DNA of 64,000 bases from Cyanobacteria bacterium MAG CAR3_bin_5 (lineage in GTDB: Bacteria > Cyanobacteriota > Cyanobacteriia > PCC-6307 > Cyanobiaceae), in the NCBI GenBank assembly GCA_026709085.1, contig JAPOTR010000034.1, positions 62,001-126,000 of the forward strand, in the 5' to 3' direction. A model generated the notes under the pieces. The model made no database searches, was not told where the DNA came from, and was given only the letters and a program-made list of their open reading frames with translations. Position 1 is the first letter of the stretch; the number at the start of each line of letters is the position of its first letter. Below, one piece after another: positions 39,241 through 49,057 of this stretch. A program made the translations under genes and the position numbers.

Positions 39241-39780
39241 TCATGCCGCCCCCCTCGCGGTTTTCTGCAGCAGGTCTGCCGGGGTGAGTTTTTCGTAGCG
39301 CTCGAACGGTTGGAGAATCCAGGGGCTGGCCGGCAGTTCCATGGCCCAGATATGGGGGCGCAGGGCGCTGTGGCGTTTCAGCCAGAGCACGGCGGTGGTG
39401 AGGGAGTCCGGCTTGACGGCCCGGCGCAGCCATGTGGTTGCCGCCTCCAGGGTGGTGCCCTGATCCGCCAGATCGTCCACCAGCAGCAGGTGGGACCCAA
39501 GCCGGGGACAGGTGTGGGCCAGGCTCTGCCCCACCCGCACACTGCCCTGCTCCCGGCCGTCCGCACCCCCGTAGCTGCTGACCGCCATCACCACCAGGGG
39601 GCGGCTGAAGAGTCGGGAAATCACGTCCCCCACCCGCAGACCGCCACGGGAAAGGGCCACCACTTGGTCGAAGGGGCAGCCGCGGTCATGAATCAGCAGA
39701 GCCAGATACTCGATCAGAGCATGGTATTGCTCCCAACTCACCACCAGTTCCCCGGCGGTGGGGTCAATGAGAGGTTTCAC
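39241..39780 (-). CDS. Phosphoribosyltransferase (type I PRTase)
   Basis: A 179-residue PRPP-using enzyme. The PRPP-binding loop is HLLLVDDLADQGTTLEAA and the substrate region has VVALSRGGLRVGDVIS. Family members include hypoxanthine/xanthine and uracil-type PRTases; the similarity to Gpt/xanthine-type proteins is reasonable but the base is not determined. GTG 39780 is chosen because the uracil-DNA glycosylase stop lies at 39764, giving a 17-bp overlap; upstream ATGs would lie deep inside that gene. The 3' end converges on bioA. Confidence 0.82.
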   Translation of the reverse strand: MKPLIDPTAGELVVSWEQYHALIEYLALLIHDRGCPFDQVVALSRGGLRVGDVISRLFSRPLVVMAVSSYGGADGREQGSVRVGQSLAHTCPRLGSHLLLVDDLADQGTTLEAATTWLRRAVKPDSLTTAVLWLKRHSALRPHIWAMELPASPWILQPFERYEKLTPADLLQKTARGAA

Positions 39781-40486
39781 GGGCTTGGGCGCTTGCCTCC
39801 AGCTTATCCAGGCGGGCGCGGACGGCTTTGAAATCTTCCCAGGTGAGCCATTTGGGGCGCCCTTTCTGCCGTGATGCGTTGCGCAACAGAAACGACGGGT
39901 GGAAGACGGGCATATAGCCCCTGCCGTCCCGTTCAATCCACTGGCCCCGCATCCTGGTGATGCCGGTTTTGATGCCCAGCACCCCCGTCATGGCGGTGGA
40001 TCCCGCCAGCAGCACCACGTCCGGATTCACCAGTTGAATCTGGCGCTGAAGCCATGGGCGACAGTGGGCCGTTTCTTCCGGCGTGGGTTTGCGGTTGCCG
40101 GGGGGGCGGCACTTGACCACGTTGCAGATGTAGACGTCCTGCTCCTGGTCAAGGCCCACGCTGGCGAGGATTTGATCCAGCAGCTTGCCGGCCCGCCCCA
40201 CAAAGGGGAGTCCCGTTTCGTCTTCATGCTGGCCGGGGCCCTCCCCGATGATCATGAGCCGCGCCAGGGGGTTGCCCCGGCTGATGACCACGTGGGTGCG
40301 GGTGGCAGACAGTTCACAGCGGCGGCAGCCCAGACACTCCCTGGTCAAGGCCTCCCAACTGTCTTCCCTCTCCTGCTCCCGGACGGTGGCCGCAGCAAGT
40401 GGTGACGGCGGCGGCTGATGGGGCGGATGTTCAGGGGGGATCGCGCCTGGGGAGAAAAGATCGAGCTGGCTGCGCTGGGTGCCCAT
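39764..40486 (-). CDS. Family 4 uracil-DNA glycosylase (Fe-S)
   Basis: A 240-residue UDG of the family 4/5 type that removes uracil from DNA. Motif A is [20 protein letters not shown] and motif B HPSFLLRN. Four Cys ligands for a [4Fe-4S] cluster are seen: C-x2-C in LGCRRCEL with a second pair CNVVKC and a following Cys in HCRPWL. A 30-residue Pro-rich N-terminal extension precedes the domain. Same strand as the phosphoribosyltransferase with overlapping ends. Confidence 0.92.
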   Translation of the reverse strand: MGTQRSQLDLFSPGAIPPEHPPHQPPPSPLAAATVREQEREDSWEALTRECLGCRRCELSATRTHVVISRGNPLARLMIIGEGPGQHEDETGLPFVGRAGKLLDQILASVGLDQEQDVYICNVVKCRPPGNRKPTPEETAHCRPWLQRQIQLVNPDVVLLAGSTAMTGVLGIKTGITRMRGQWIERDGRGYMPVFHPSFLLRNASRQKGRPKWLTWEDFKAVRARLDKLEASAQARETSH

Positions 40487-40518
40487 GGACCCAATCTAAA
40501 CCGGGCAGCCCCTACGGG

Positions 40519-40905
40519 CTATGGGTCTTCCCACAACAGCACCCGGTTGCCTTCGGGATCCAGCAGCCATTGCTCCCGCCCGAAGGGTTTCTCCCGGAGA
40601 GGCTCCAGCGCCTGGGCCCCCAGGGCCATGGCCCGTTGGCGTGTCTCCTCCAGATGGGTGCAACGGAGGCAGAGAGCCAGACACCCCCCCCCCTGCCGGG
40701 GTTGGGGGCGTTGGGCAGAGGGGCGATACAGCACCATGTCCATCCCTGTGGGCAGACGGACCGTGACGGCTCCGGCAGCAGCAACGGTGACGGCCCCACC
40801 GGGGACAAGCCCCCCGTAGAAGTCAGCCAGGCGCCGGGGGTTCCGGCTGGCCAGCACCAGGCAGCAGCCAGGCGCTACGCCCTCGGGCCGGGCATCCTCA
40901 ACCAT
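40519..40905 (-). CDS. VOC superfamily protein (glyoxalase/bleomycin-resistance fold)
   Basis: A 128-residue protein with the paired beta-alpha-beta-beta-beta modules of the vicinal oxygen chelate fold. Visible elements are LVLASRNPRRLADFYGGL (first helix) and the C-terminal PFGREQWLLDPEGNRVLLWE typical of VOC proteins. Metal ligands are not clear and the substrate is unknown. Lies 32 bp upstream of the uracil-DNA glycosylase on the same strand. Confidence 0.82.
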   Translation of the reverse strand: MVEDARPEGVAPGCCLVLASRNPRRLADFYGGLVPGGAVTVAAAGAVTVRLPTGMDMVLYRPSAQRPQPRQGGGCLALCLRCTHLEETRQRAMALGAQALEPLREKPFGREQWLLDPEGNRVLLWEDP

Positions 40906-40994
40906 GGGCAGTTCGTGGTGGCGGGAACGGCTGGCTTACACTGAAAACGGGTGTCACGAAACCTGATCGCGAAACACATGCAGATTGCAAACGC

Positions 40995-42161
40995 ATGAAG
41001 CCTGCTGAGAGGGCCCAGCAGCTCCAGCCTTCCCTCACTCTGGCCATCAGCGCCAAGGCCCGCCACCTGCAGCAGCAGGGGGAAGACATCTGTAGCCTCA
41101 GCACCGGTGAGCCGGATTTCCCGACTCCCCCCTTCATCTGCCGAGCGGCGGCAGCGGCCATGGAGGCCGGCCACACCCGCTACGGCCCGGCGGCAGGGGA
41201 GCCTTCCCTGCGGGAGGCCATCGCCAGCAAGCTGCAACGGGAGAACAGGCTGACCTACGGCCCGGAGGAAATCATGGTCAGCAACGGGGCCAAGCAGGCG
41301 CTGTACACCCTCTTTCAAGTGCTGCTGGATCCCGGTGACGAAGTCATTCTTCCAGCGCCCTACTGGCTCAGCTACCCCCCCATGGTGAGCCTGGCTGGCG
41401 GCCGCGCCGTGATTGTTCCCACCCGCCGGGATCGCAACCACCAACTCGGCGCCGCGGACCTGGCGGCGGCCATCACGCCCCGCACCCGGCTGCTGGTGAT
41501 CAACAGCCCCGCCAACCCGACGGGCGCGGTCTACCCGGAGCAGGCGCTGGCGGAACTGGCCAGTGTGCTGCGCCAGCATCCCCACGTGGCCGTGGTGAGT
41601 GACGAAATCTATGAATACATCCTCTATGACCAGAACCGCCATGTGAGCTTTGGAGCCGTGGCGCCGGACTTGGCGGCCCGCACCTTTGTGGTCAACGGCT
41701 TTTCCAAGAACTGGGCCATGACCGGGTGGCGGCTGGGCTATCTGGCGGGACCTCGGCCCATCCTGCGCAAGGCCATGGCGCTCCAGAGCCAGAGCACCAG
41801 CAACGTGTGCAGCTTCGTTCAATACGGTGGTCTGGCGGCGCTCCAGGGCTCCCGGGCCTGCGTCCACACCATGGTGGAAGCCTTTGCCCGGCGGCGCCAA
41901 GTGGTGCTCCAGGCCCTGGGATCCATGGGGTATGTCCATGGCCGGGCGCCCCAAGGCGCCTTCTACGCCTTCCTCAACATTGCCGCCACCACGCTGGGTT
42001 CCGTGGTGTTTTGCGAGCGGCTTCTGGCGGAAGCCGGTCTGGCCATCGTGCCCGGCGCCGCCTTTGGGGACGACCACTCCGTCCGCCTCTCCTTCGCCAC
42101 GGATATCTCCACGTTGCAGCGGGGTTTGGAACGGTTGCAGGGGTTTCTGGCCGGGCTTTAG
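40995..42161 (+). CDS. Class I pyridoxal-phosphate aminotransferase (aspartate type)
   Basis: A 388-residue fold type I aminotransferase. The PLP lysine is in VNGFSKNWAMTGWRLGYLAG, the Asp/Tyr motif in VVSDEIYEYILYD and the Asn in INSPANPTG. The subgroup matches prokaryotic aspartate/prephenate aminotransferases (subgroup I-beta, about 390 residues), which supply glutamate-derived nitrogen to aspartate or arogenate. Divergent from the VOC gene with about 90 bp between. Confidence 0.92.
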   Translation: MKPAERAQQLQPSLTLAISAKARHLQQQGEDICSLSTGEPDFPTPPFICRAAAAAMEAGHTRYGPAAGEPSLREAIASKLQRENRLTYGPEEIMVSNGAKQALYTLFQVLLDPGDEVILPAPYWLSYPPMVSLAGGRAVIVPTRRDRNHQLGAADLAAAITPRTRLLVINSPANPTGAVYPEQALAELASVLRQHPHVAVVSDEIYEYILYDQNRHVSFGAVAPDLAARTFVVNGFSKNWAMTGWRLGYLAGPRPILRKAMALQSQSTSNVCSFVQYGGLAALQGSRACVHTMVEAFARRRQVVLQALGSMGYVHGRAPQGAFYAFLNIAATTLGSVVFCERLLAEAGLAIVPGAAFGDDHSVRLSFATDISTLQRGLERLQGFLAGL

Positions 42162-42252
42162 GAATCCACCTTTTGGCGGATGAGTTTTCAGCATTTGGGA
42201 GGATGCTGTTGGCCCGGAATTCGTAGACCGTAAATATGCTTGCATTGCCTGA

Positions 42253-43065
42253 ATGCCATCCTGTGAGACCCGTGACATTGTCACGGAAACACGTCAACTG
42301 TTTACTGTACTGGTCCGCAATCGTCATCAGAATGATGATACATTCGATCTGCGTAATCGCATTGTTGAAATGAACAGCCGCCTGGTGCGACAGGTGGCCA
42401 GTCGCATGGTTCGGCGGTACAGTCTGGACTTTGACGATCTGGTTCAGATTGGCAGTCTGGGGTTGATCAAGGCTGTGGACCGCTTTGATCCACAGGCCGG
42501 CTATGCCTTCAGTTCCTTTGCCGTGCCGCTGATCCGTGGCGAGATTCTTCATCATCTCCGGGACCGGGTAAGTCTTATTCGTGTCTCGCGCCGCTTGTTG
42601 GAACTCCATTCCCGCGGCGCCAGACTCCAGGAGGCCATGGCCAATCGCTCCGGCCGGCGCCCCACGGAGGCGGAACTTTGTGCGGCCCTGGACGTCACCC
42701 CAAGGCGGTGGCAACAGGCCTGTCAGGCGAAGCGTAGTCTGCGGCTCTGCAGCCTGGATCAGTGTATCGTCGGCCTCGACAACGAGGAGGAATACCTACC
42801 CCTGTTGGACCTGCTCTCTGCACCGCCGCCACCCCAGGAGGACGACAACGCCGAACTGTACGCCCATCTGCAACACCTGGTGGCGCGCCTGGGGGCGGAT
42901 GCACAGCGGCTCCTCAAGTGGCGTGTTCTGGATGGGCTGAGTCAGCGGGAACTGGCCCGTCGGGAAGGGGTCAGTGTGCGGGTGGTCAGCCGACGACTCC
43001 ATGCCATTCTGCAGCAGCTTCACCATCAACTCGGACCCATGGTGCGTGACTCTGCCCACCCGTAG
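42253..43065 (+). CDS. Alternative sigma-70 family factor (group 3-like)
   Basis: A 270-residue sigma factor. Region 2 is SRMVRRYSLDFDDLVQIGSL to FSSFAVPLIRGEILHHLRD; region 3 starts at SLIRVSRRLLELHSRGARL; region 4 contains LLKWRVLDGLSQRELARREG and the following helix. There is no region 1.1, and the linker between regions 3 and 4 is Pro-rich and acidic. The arrangement matches type III (group 3) cyanobacterial sigma factors. Its targets are unknown. Preceded by about 90 bp after the aminotransferase; convergent with DUF92. Confidence 0.86.
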   Translation: MPSCETRDIVTETRQLFTVLVRNRHQNDDTFDLRNRIVEMNSRLVRQVASRMVRRYSLDFDDLVQIGSLGLIKAVDRFDPQAGYAFSSFAVPLIRGEILHHLRDRVSLIRVSRRLLELHSRGARLQEAMANRSGRRPTEAELCAALDVTPRRWQQACQAKRSLRLCSLDQCIVGLDNEEEYLPLLDLLSAPPPPQEDDNAELYAHLQHLVARLGADAQRLLKWRVLDGLSQRELARREGVSVRVVSRRLHAILQQLHHQLGPMVRDSAHP

Positions 43066-43077
43066 CCTTGCTGCCCC

Positions 43078-43836
43078 TCAGCGCCACCCCAGCGCCACCG
43101 CGGCGCCCATGGCCAGTAGGGCCGCCACAACGGTGAGGGCAGCGTTGACCAACTCATTGGTCAACCACGCCAGGCGCCCTTGCCATGTGGCCCCGATCCA
43201 GCTTTCCACCATGGTGGCGGTGGTGGCTGCAGCGCCCAGGAGCGCAACCTGCGCCAGGAGACCGGGACCAATGGGCGGCCTCAGCAGGGCCAGAGCAAGG
43301 GCCGTATAGACGGCAATGGCCGCCACGCTGGCCACCGTGCCGGTGAGACTGACGGCCCCCTCCGTGCCTGGGGGCACCGGTTGGAGAGTGGTGACCAGCA
43401 GAGTGCGCCCACCCCAGCGCTTGCCGATTTCACTGCCCCACGTATCCCCCAGCTTGGCGGCAAAACTGGCCACAAAGCCCAGGGTCAGCAGAGGCGCCGC
43501 CCCAGGGATCAGGTGCGTGAGCACCGCCAGGCTCAAACCCGTTGCCGCCGATCCCCAAAGGTTGCCCGGACCACGGCGCCCGCCCCGGGCCTCCGCCAAC
43601 CGGAGCGCCTGCTTGCGCTTGAGGCCGAGGCGGGTCACCGCTGAACCCAACGCCAGGTAGAGCACAACGGTAAGCCAGCCGGACCAGCCCATGGTTCCCC
43701 AAAGCACGGCGCCCAACGCCCCCCCGTGGACCCAGCCCCAGGCGGTGAGCACCGGCAGGCGGTGAACCAGAAGGATGAGCCCCCCGTTCACCAGTAGTCC
43801 CATCCAGAAAGGATTGAGAGATGCAAACCAGACCAT
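43078..43836 (-). CDS. DUF92 integral membrane protein (VTE6-like)
   Basis: A 252-residue protein with about six hydrophobic segments. The family signature is [23 protein letters not shown] (long motif at roughly residues 120-145, Asp and Glu in SKLADT-like context), followed by [15 protein letters not shown]. Plant VTE6 of this family is a phytyl-phosphate kinase used in tocopherol and phylloquinone recycling; the function here is inferred. Start [11 protein letters not shown] at 43836; the frame extends further but would overlap dnaE. The dnaE start is 140 bp away, on the opposite strand. Confidence 0.8.
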   Translation of the reverse strand: MVWFASLNPFWMGLLVNGGLILLVHRLPVLTAWGWVHGGALGAVLWGTMGWSGWLTVVLYLALGSAVTRLGLKRKQALRLAEARGGRRGPGNLWGSAATGLSLAVLTHLIPGAAPLLTLGFVASFAAKLGDTWGSEIGKRWGGRTLLVTTLQPVPPGTEGAVSLTGTVASVAAIAVYTALALALLRPPIGPGLLAQVALLGAAATTATMVESWIGATWQGRLAWLTNELVNAALTVVAALLAMGAAVALGWR

Positions 43837-43976
43837 GGGATCAATGTACAGGTGGCTCTGGGGTACACCGGGATCCTGTGGGACCCATGGGCCTTGGGAC
43901 AGTTTTTGTTGCTGGTGACTGCCGGTGCTCGCCCCCGGAATTGGCCCTACGCTCTCCAGTCCATGCGGCATCTGGT

Positions 43977-46900
43977 GTGAGCTTCGTTGCACTGCACAAC
44001 CACAGTGACTACAGCCTTCTGGATGGAGCCTCCCAGCTCCCCCAACTGGTGACCCATGCCAAGGCGTTACAGATGCCTGCCCTGGCCCTCACCGACCATG
44101 GGGTGATGTATGGCGCCATTGAATTGCTCAAGCTGTGCCGGCAAGCGGGCATCAAACCCATTATCGGCAATGAAATGTACATTATTAACGGCTCCATTAC
44201 AGCGCCACAGCAAAAACGAGAGCGACGCTACCATCTGGTGGTCCTGGCGAAAAACGATCAAGGCTACCGTAATCTGGTGAAGCTGACCAGCATCAGCCAC
44301 CTGCAGGGAATGCGGGGTAGGGGAATCTTCAGCCGACCGTGTATTGATAAAGAATTACTGGAAAAGCATAAAGAAGGCCTTATCATTTCCACGGCTTGCC
44401 TTGGAGGTGAAATCCCCCAGGCGATTTTGCGGGGACGGTTGGACGTGGCCCGCCAGGTGGCCGCATGGTATCAGAATTGCTTTGGGGAGGACTTCTACTT
44501 GGAAATCCAGGACCATGGCTCCCATGAAGATAGGATTGTGAATACAGAAATTGTCAAAATCGCCCATGGGCTTGACATCGACGTCATTGCCACCAACGAT
44601 GCCCATTACCTGAGCAATCAAGACGTGGAAGCCCACGACACCTTGCTTTGTGTGCTCACAGGCAAGATGGTGACAGACGAGAAACGGCTTCGCTATACGG
44701 GAACAGAGTATCTCAAGTCTCCGGAGGAGATGGCCTGCCTGTTTCAGGATCACCTGGAGCCGGAGGTGATCCAACGAGCTATCGCCAACACCCTGGCCGT
44801 GGCCGAGAAGGTGGGGGACTACGACATTCTTGGCAAATGCCGTATGCCCCATTTTCCGGGTTTGCCTGAGCAGACCACCCCCATTGATCATCTGCGCCAC
44901 GTGAGCCGTGACGGTCTGCAACAGCATCTTCAGCAACCGGATTGGGAGGCCGTTATCTCCCGGTGTCCCACCTACGGAGAGCGGCTGGAACGTGAGTTGA
45001 AGATCATTGAACGCATGGGATTTCCCACCTACTTCCTGGTGGTGTGGGACTACATCCGCTTTGCCCGCCTTCAGAAAATCTCCGTGGGCCCAGGTCGCGG
45101 CTCGGCAGCGGGTTCTCTGGTGGCTTTTGCCTTGGGAATTACCAACATTGATCCGGTAGATCACGGCCTTCTCTTTGAGCGTTTTCTGAATCCTGAGCGC
45201 AAGTCCATGCCCGATATTGATACAGATTTCTGTATTGAACGCCGCGGCGAAGTGATTGACTACGTCACCCGGCTCTACGGTGGTGATCGTGTGGCGCAAA
45301 TTATCACCTTCAACCGCATGACGTCGAAAGCCGTCCTCAAAGACGTGGCCCGGGTTCTGGACATACCCTACGGGGAAGCTGACCGGCTGGCGAAGTTGAT
45401 TCCTGTGGTTCGTGGAAAGCCTATAAAGCTTAAGGTGATGCTCAGTGATAAGAGCCCAGCACCAGAGTTTCGGGAAAAATATAAGAAAGATACAAAGGTG
45501 CGCCGCTGGATTGATCTGGCCCTGCGCATTGAGGGAACCAACAAAACCTATGGAGTCCATGCTGCCGGCGTGGTGATTGGCGCCGATCCCCTGGATGAGC
45601 TGGTGCCTCTGCAACGCAGCAACGAGGGGCAGGTGATTACCCAATACCCCATGGACGACGTGGAATCCATGGGACTTCTCAAGATGGATTTTCTGGGCCT
45701 CAAGACCCTGACCATGATTGATAAGGCCTTGGAGTTGATTCAACAAACCCAGAATGAACATCTGGATCCTTATAATCTCCCCCAAGACGACAAGGACACC
45801 TATGGTTTGTTGTCCAAAGGGGATCTGGAGGGCATCTTCCAGTTGGAATCCAGTGGCATGCGGCAGGTTGTGCGGGATCTGCGCCCTTCCTCTTTGGAAG
45901 ATCTTTCATCCATCCTGGCTCTCTACCGACCCGGCCCCCTGGATGCGGGGCTGATTCCCAAATTCATTAACCGCAAACATGGGCGTGAAGACGCCGATGT
46001 GACCCATGTCAAGCTTCAGCCCATTCTGGAGGAGACCTACGGAATCATGGTCTATCAGGAGCAGATCATGCGCATTGCCCAGGATCTGGCGGGGTACTCC
46101 CTGGGACAAGCCGACCTGCTGCGCCGGGCCATGGGTAAAAAGAAAATCGCGGAGATGGAGAAACACCGCACCATCTTCATCAATGGCGCTAAAGATCATG
46201 GTGTGGACAAACGCATTGCCAGTAAATTATTTGATCAGATGGTTTTATTTGCTGAATATTGCTTTAACAAAAGCCACTCAACAGCCTACGGTGCCGTAAC
46301 CTATCAAACAGCATATCTCAAAGCCAATTACCCTGTTGCTTATATGGCGGCCCTGCTGACAGTTAATTCTGGAAGCAGCGACAAGGTACAGCGTTATATT
46401 GGCAACTGCAATGCCATGGGAATTGAAGTGTTGCGGCCTGATGTCAACGAATCGGGTTTGGACTTCACTCCCGTTGGCCAGCAGATTCGCTTTGGTCTGG
46501 GGGCTGTGCGGAATCTGGGGGAAGGGGCCGTCAAGGCAATCCTGGCCAGCCGTGATCAGGACGGACCGTTCCATTCCCTGGCGGATCTCTGTAATCGGTT
46601 GCCCATGGGGTTGCTCAACAAGCGGGCGCTGGAAGCCCTGATCTACAGCGGCGCCCTTGACAGTCTTGAATCCCAGGGCAATCGGGCCCAGTTGATGGCC
46701 GATATGGAGTTGGTGGTCAGTTGGGCCAGCGACCGGGCCAAGGACCGGGCCAGTGGTCAGGGAAGCATCTTTGACCTTGCGGCCACCGCCAGTTCTTCCG
46801 GCGCCCCCCTGGAGAACGCACCCAAAGCCCCGGCCACCAAGGAATACGACCTGCGTCAAAAATTACGGCTGGAGAAGGAGATCGTGGGCTTTTACCTTTC

Positions 46901-47504
46901 GGACCATCCCCTGAAGCCACTGCGCAATCCCGCCCGCTTACTGGCCCCTGTCAGCCTGGCTGATCTGGACCAGTTGCCGGACAAGCACAAGGTGAGCGCC
47001 ATTGTCATGGTGTCGGTGCTCAAGATCGTCACTACCCGCAAAGGAGACCCCATGGGAGTGTTGATCGTGGAAGATCTGAGCGGAAGCTGTGAGGCGGTGG
47101 TGTTCCCCAAGACTTATGCCCACCTCCATCAACACCTGAGCGAGGACACCCGCCTGTTGCTATGGGCCACTGTGGATCGCCGTGATGAGCAGGTGCAACT
47201 GATTATTGACGACTGCTCCGTGGTGGAGGACATCAACCTGGTGCTGGTGACGCTGGAGGCCAGACAGGCCGGTGACCTGGCTTACCAGACCAAGCTGCGC
47301 ACATGCCTCCAAAGCCAGAGCAGTCAGGAGCGGGTTCCAGCCAAAAGTCCGGTGGTGATTGAACTGCGTCACCGGAATGCACGACGCTATGTGCGTGTTG
47401 GCCACCAGTTCCGTGTCTGTGATGTCGATGCAACGGTCAAGGCACTCAACCAGGCACACTTTGAAGCCCGCCGTGAGTCCCTCATGGAGGCTGCCCTGGC
47501 CTAG
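43977..47504 (+). CDS. dnaE: DNA polymerase III alpha subunit
   Basis: A 1175-residue replicative polymerase, one continuous chain without the split intein found in many cyanobacteria. The start is GTG 43977 ([20 protein letters not shown]); the frame upstream overlaps the DUF92 gene. Order: PHP domain (1-280), palm with catalytic Asp residues in [19 protein letters not shown] near residue 420 and thumb, fingers with [10 protein letters not shown], then OB fold (about 975-1090). The segment 44160-46300 has lower G+C than its neighbours, perhaps for expression or mutation-bias reasons. Normal full length. Confidence 0.97.
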   Translation: MSFVALHNHSDYSLLDGASQLPQLVTHAKALQMPALALTDHGVMYGAIELLKLCRQAGIKPIIGNEMYIINGSITAPQQKRERRYHLVVLAKNDQGYRNLVKLTSISHLQGMRGRGIFSRPCIDKELLEKHKEGLIISTACLGGEIPQAILRGRLDVARQVAAWYQNCFGEDFYLEIQDHGSHEDRIVNTEIVKIAHGLDIDVIATNDAHYLSNQDVEAHDTLLCVLTGKMVTDEKRLRYTGTEYLKSPEEMACLFQDHLEPEVIQRAIANTLAVAEKVGDYDILGKCRMPHFPGLPEQTTPIDHLRHVSRDGLQQHLQQPDWEAVISRCPTYGERLERELKIIERMGFPTYFLVVWDYIRFARLQKISVGPGRGSAAGSLVAFALGITNIDPVDHGLLFERFLNPERKSMPDIDTDFCIERRGEVIDYVTRLYGGDRVAQIITFNRMTSKAVLKDVARVLDIPYGEADRLAKLIPVVRGKPIKLKVMLSDKSPAPEFREKYKKDTKVRRWIDLALRIEGTNKTYGVHAAGVVIGADPLDELVPLQRSNEGQVITQYPMDDVESMGLLKMDFLGLKTLTMIDKALELIQQTQNEHLDPYNLPQDDKDTYGLLSKGDLEGIFQLESSGMRQVVRDLRPSSLEDLSSILALYRPGPLDAGLIPKFINRKHGREDADVTHVKLQPILEETYGIMVYQEQIMRIAQDLAGYSLGQADLLRRAMGKKKIAEMEKHRTIFINGAKDHGVDKRIASKLFDQMVLFAEYCFNKSHSTAYGAVTYQTAYLKANYPVAYMAALLTVNSGSSDKVQRYIGNCNAMGIEVLRPDVNESGLDFTPVGQQIRFGLGAVRNLGEGAVKAILASRDQDGPFHSLADLCNRLPMGLLNKRALEALIYSGALDSLESQGNRAQLMADMELVVSWASDRAKDRASGQGSIFDLAATASSSGAPLENAPKAPATKEYDLRQKLRLEKEIVGFYLSDHPLKPLRNPARLLAPVSLADLDQLPDKHKVSAIVMVSVLKIVTTRKGDPMGVLIVEDLSGSCEAVVFPKTYAHLHQHLSEDTRLLLWATVDRRDEQVQLIIDDCSVVEDINLVLVTLEARQAGDLAYQTKLRTCLQSQSSQERVPAKSPVVIELRHRNARRYVRVGHQFRVCDVDATVKALNQAHFEARRESLMEAALA

Positions 47505-47757
47505 GCTCAGGACGCAACAACGGACTTCCAATTCAGAACCCCAACCGGGGGTATCAATGTTGCACCCTGGATTCCCGCCCTTCCCTATCTCCTTCGTTGT
47601 CCCCGCCTCTTCTTCGTCATCCTCGAGAAAGCGGGAATGACAGAGTGGAGAAGGCGGGAAGGGGGGCTTATGTAAGCTGAGTTCTAAAGGTGAGAAGGCA
47701 GGGCAACCTGCCAGTGACCATACTGACCCAACCCATGATGTCAAGAGTGCCAAGCAA
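47505..47757 (+). repeat. Palindromic intergenic element after dnaE
   Basis: ATTCCCGC (47571-47578) and GCGGGAAT (47631-47638) enclose 52 bp, and a third related piece AAGGCGGGAAGG lies at 47651-47662. The style (CATTCCCGC...GCGGGAATCCAGG read on the minus strand) resembles the short dispersed palindromes common in several bacterial genomes. A partly similar GGCGGGAA stem stands at 50832-50839 between TIGR03943 and vipp1. Only two related sites are in the window, so this is a candidate family. Confidence 0.45.
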
Positions 47758-47898
47758 CTGTTAGCTATTAAATTTCTGAAGACAATCAGAAATTTCTTTA
47801 CTTCAAACTTCTAACTTTATTCTAATAATCTAATTATAATAATTTTTACTGTCTCGAATTCAATGAGGCTTACTTACCTAAGTGCCAAACCCTGAATC

Positions 47899-47994
47899 AG
47901 GCTACCACTACAGTCTTAGGGTCTCAAATGAGTATTAATTATAGGGCTTGCATACATGAGTACCCAAGACCAAGATAGGCTACCACTAGGGTCT
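47899..47994 (+). repeat. Direct repeat in the AT-rich block
   Basis: AGGCTACCACTA occurs at 47899-47910 and 47977-47988, each followed by GGGTCT after 8 or 0 bases. The 25 bases before each copy are also alike, so this is a decayed tandem duplication with a 78-bp period. It lies near the end of the frameshifted minus-strand gene. Confidence 0.55.
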
Positions 47995-48444
47995 AAGAGA
48001 AAAGGTCGAGACTGATTAGTCAGGTCTTTCACTAAGGAGTCTAAGTATCCTTCGCTGATTAAGTATAAATCTTTCATTAGTTTTTCTGCTGTTTCTTTAG
48101 ATCTTATCTCATCGATTCTATACCACTCAATAATGTATATTCAATAGCCACATAATCTTTAGATTTAATCTCTCCTTTGATGATAACTTTTTCATGCGTG
48201 TATGTTTTAATAATTCCATAAAACCAACCAAAGTCTCCAAAACTTAAACCATAAATATCCTGTTCCTCTTTTCCTTCTAAGTTTTTTCAATTCAGCCCTT
48301 GAGTTGGAAAATGCAATAATCGTCTTAGAATCTAAACCCATATCCAAAGCCAAGTCTTTGGTTGAGTAATAAAACTCACAGTCTGGTATCTTATTAAAGT
48401 CGTCAAAGAGAAAATGGAGTAGGCATGAGAAGGAAAGGTTACAT
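47930..48444 (-). pseudogene. Frameshifted AT-rich gene of foreign origin
   Basis: Three successive minus-strand frames join into one protein-like sequence of about 150 residues. Part A (about 48444-48290) reads PDCEFYYSTKDLALDMGLDS, then KTIIAFSNSRAELK. Part B (48277-48104) reads DIYGLSFGDFGWFYGIIKTY. Part C (48131-47930) reads KETAEKLMKDLYLISEGYLD. Removing one base in the A6 run (T6 at 48282-48287) joins A to B as AELKNLEGKEEQD; one base added near 48125 joins B to C. The gene is about 35 % G+C. Part A looks helix-turn-helix-like, and I do not recognise the family; phage or mobile origin is likely. Confidence 0.6.
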
Positions 48445-48529
48445 TCTGGAAAAATACCATATCAAGATCGCCCATCAAGAATTTGTAAATAACTATAAAG
48501 ATGAACTCTACCAATGCAAGAATTGTGGA
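48425..48529 (+). pseudogene. Possible truncated AT-rich coding start
   Basis: ATG at 48425 opens a protein-like stretch, RRKGYILEKYHIKIAHQEFV followed by a CKNC pair, which ends where the AT-rich block meets G+C-rich sequence at about 48528. After that point the frame reads as unnatural composition. It may be the start of a lost gene cut at the junction, overlapping the front of the minus-strand pseudogene, or just a shadow of it. Confidence 0.3.
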
Positions 48530-49057
48530 CCGGGGGATGATCGGTCCGGCAGCAGGGCAGCCTCGGGAAGAGGGGGGAACGCCTACCGAGGCAGAAGGCG
48601 CCGTCCCTGTTGCTGGTGAGCGATGGGCGCTTCTCGATGGATGGGCTGCTACTGGGCGCCGGGGCATCCCATGGTCGGCAACCGGACATCGCGGCGGTGA
48701 TGCTGCCCGCTCGTGGTGGGGCAAGGCCCATGGCGCCCCATCCGGGCTGTGGTCTACATCACCAGTCCACGGTCCCGGTGGGCTGGCCACCTGGTCGCTG
48801 GAACCGCAAGCAGCCCATAACCATGACAACCCCGTCAATTGAGCGCTTCGACTTGGGCTTGCGCTTTGGCCACTGCCTCTCGCTGCGCATGATGGCGTCA
48901 GGTGTACTTACTGGCCAACGCCTTTTGGGCATTGCTGAGGTGCGTCATGGGGATTCACTGGCCAGATCAGCGAAAGGATTTGACCAAGGTGTGGGGTAGA
49001 TTACTCACCAACGGATCCTGAGCCTAATCTCCCCCCATGCAGTGACGAGCAGAGGTC
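48530..49057 (+). other. G+C-rich non-coding remnant before the permease gene
   Basis: About 530 bp of genome-like base composition. Open frames on both strands (for example 48610-48999 on the plus strand) show no family-like sequence. The block probably holds gene remnants plus the promoter of the permease gene. Nothing specific can be named. Confidence 0.4.

Noticed and set aside
44355-45785. 476-codon minus-strand frame inside dnaE
   Set aside because: Antisense to the conserved PHP and palm regions of DnaE.
43977-47504. Split intein or intein insertion in dnaE
   Set aside because: The reading frame is continuous over 1175 residues with no intein motifs, and length is normal.
47505-49057. 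Prophage or transposon
   Set aside because: No integrase, transposase, terminal inverted repeat or attachment site is visible; the region is better read as decayed remnants.
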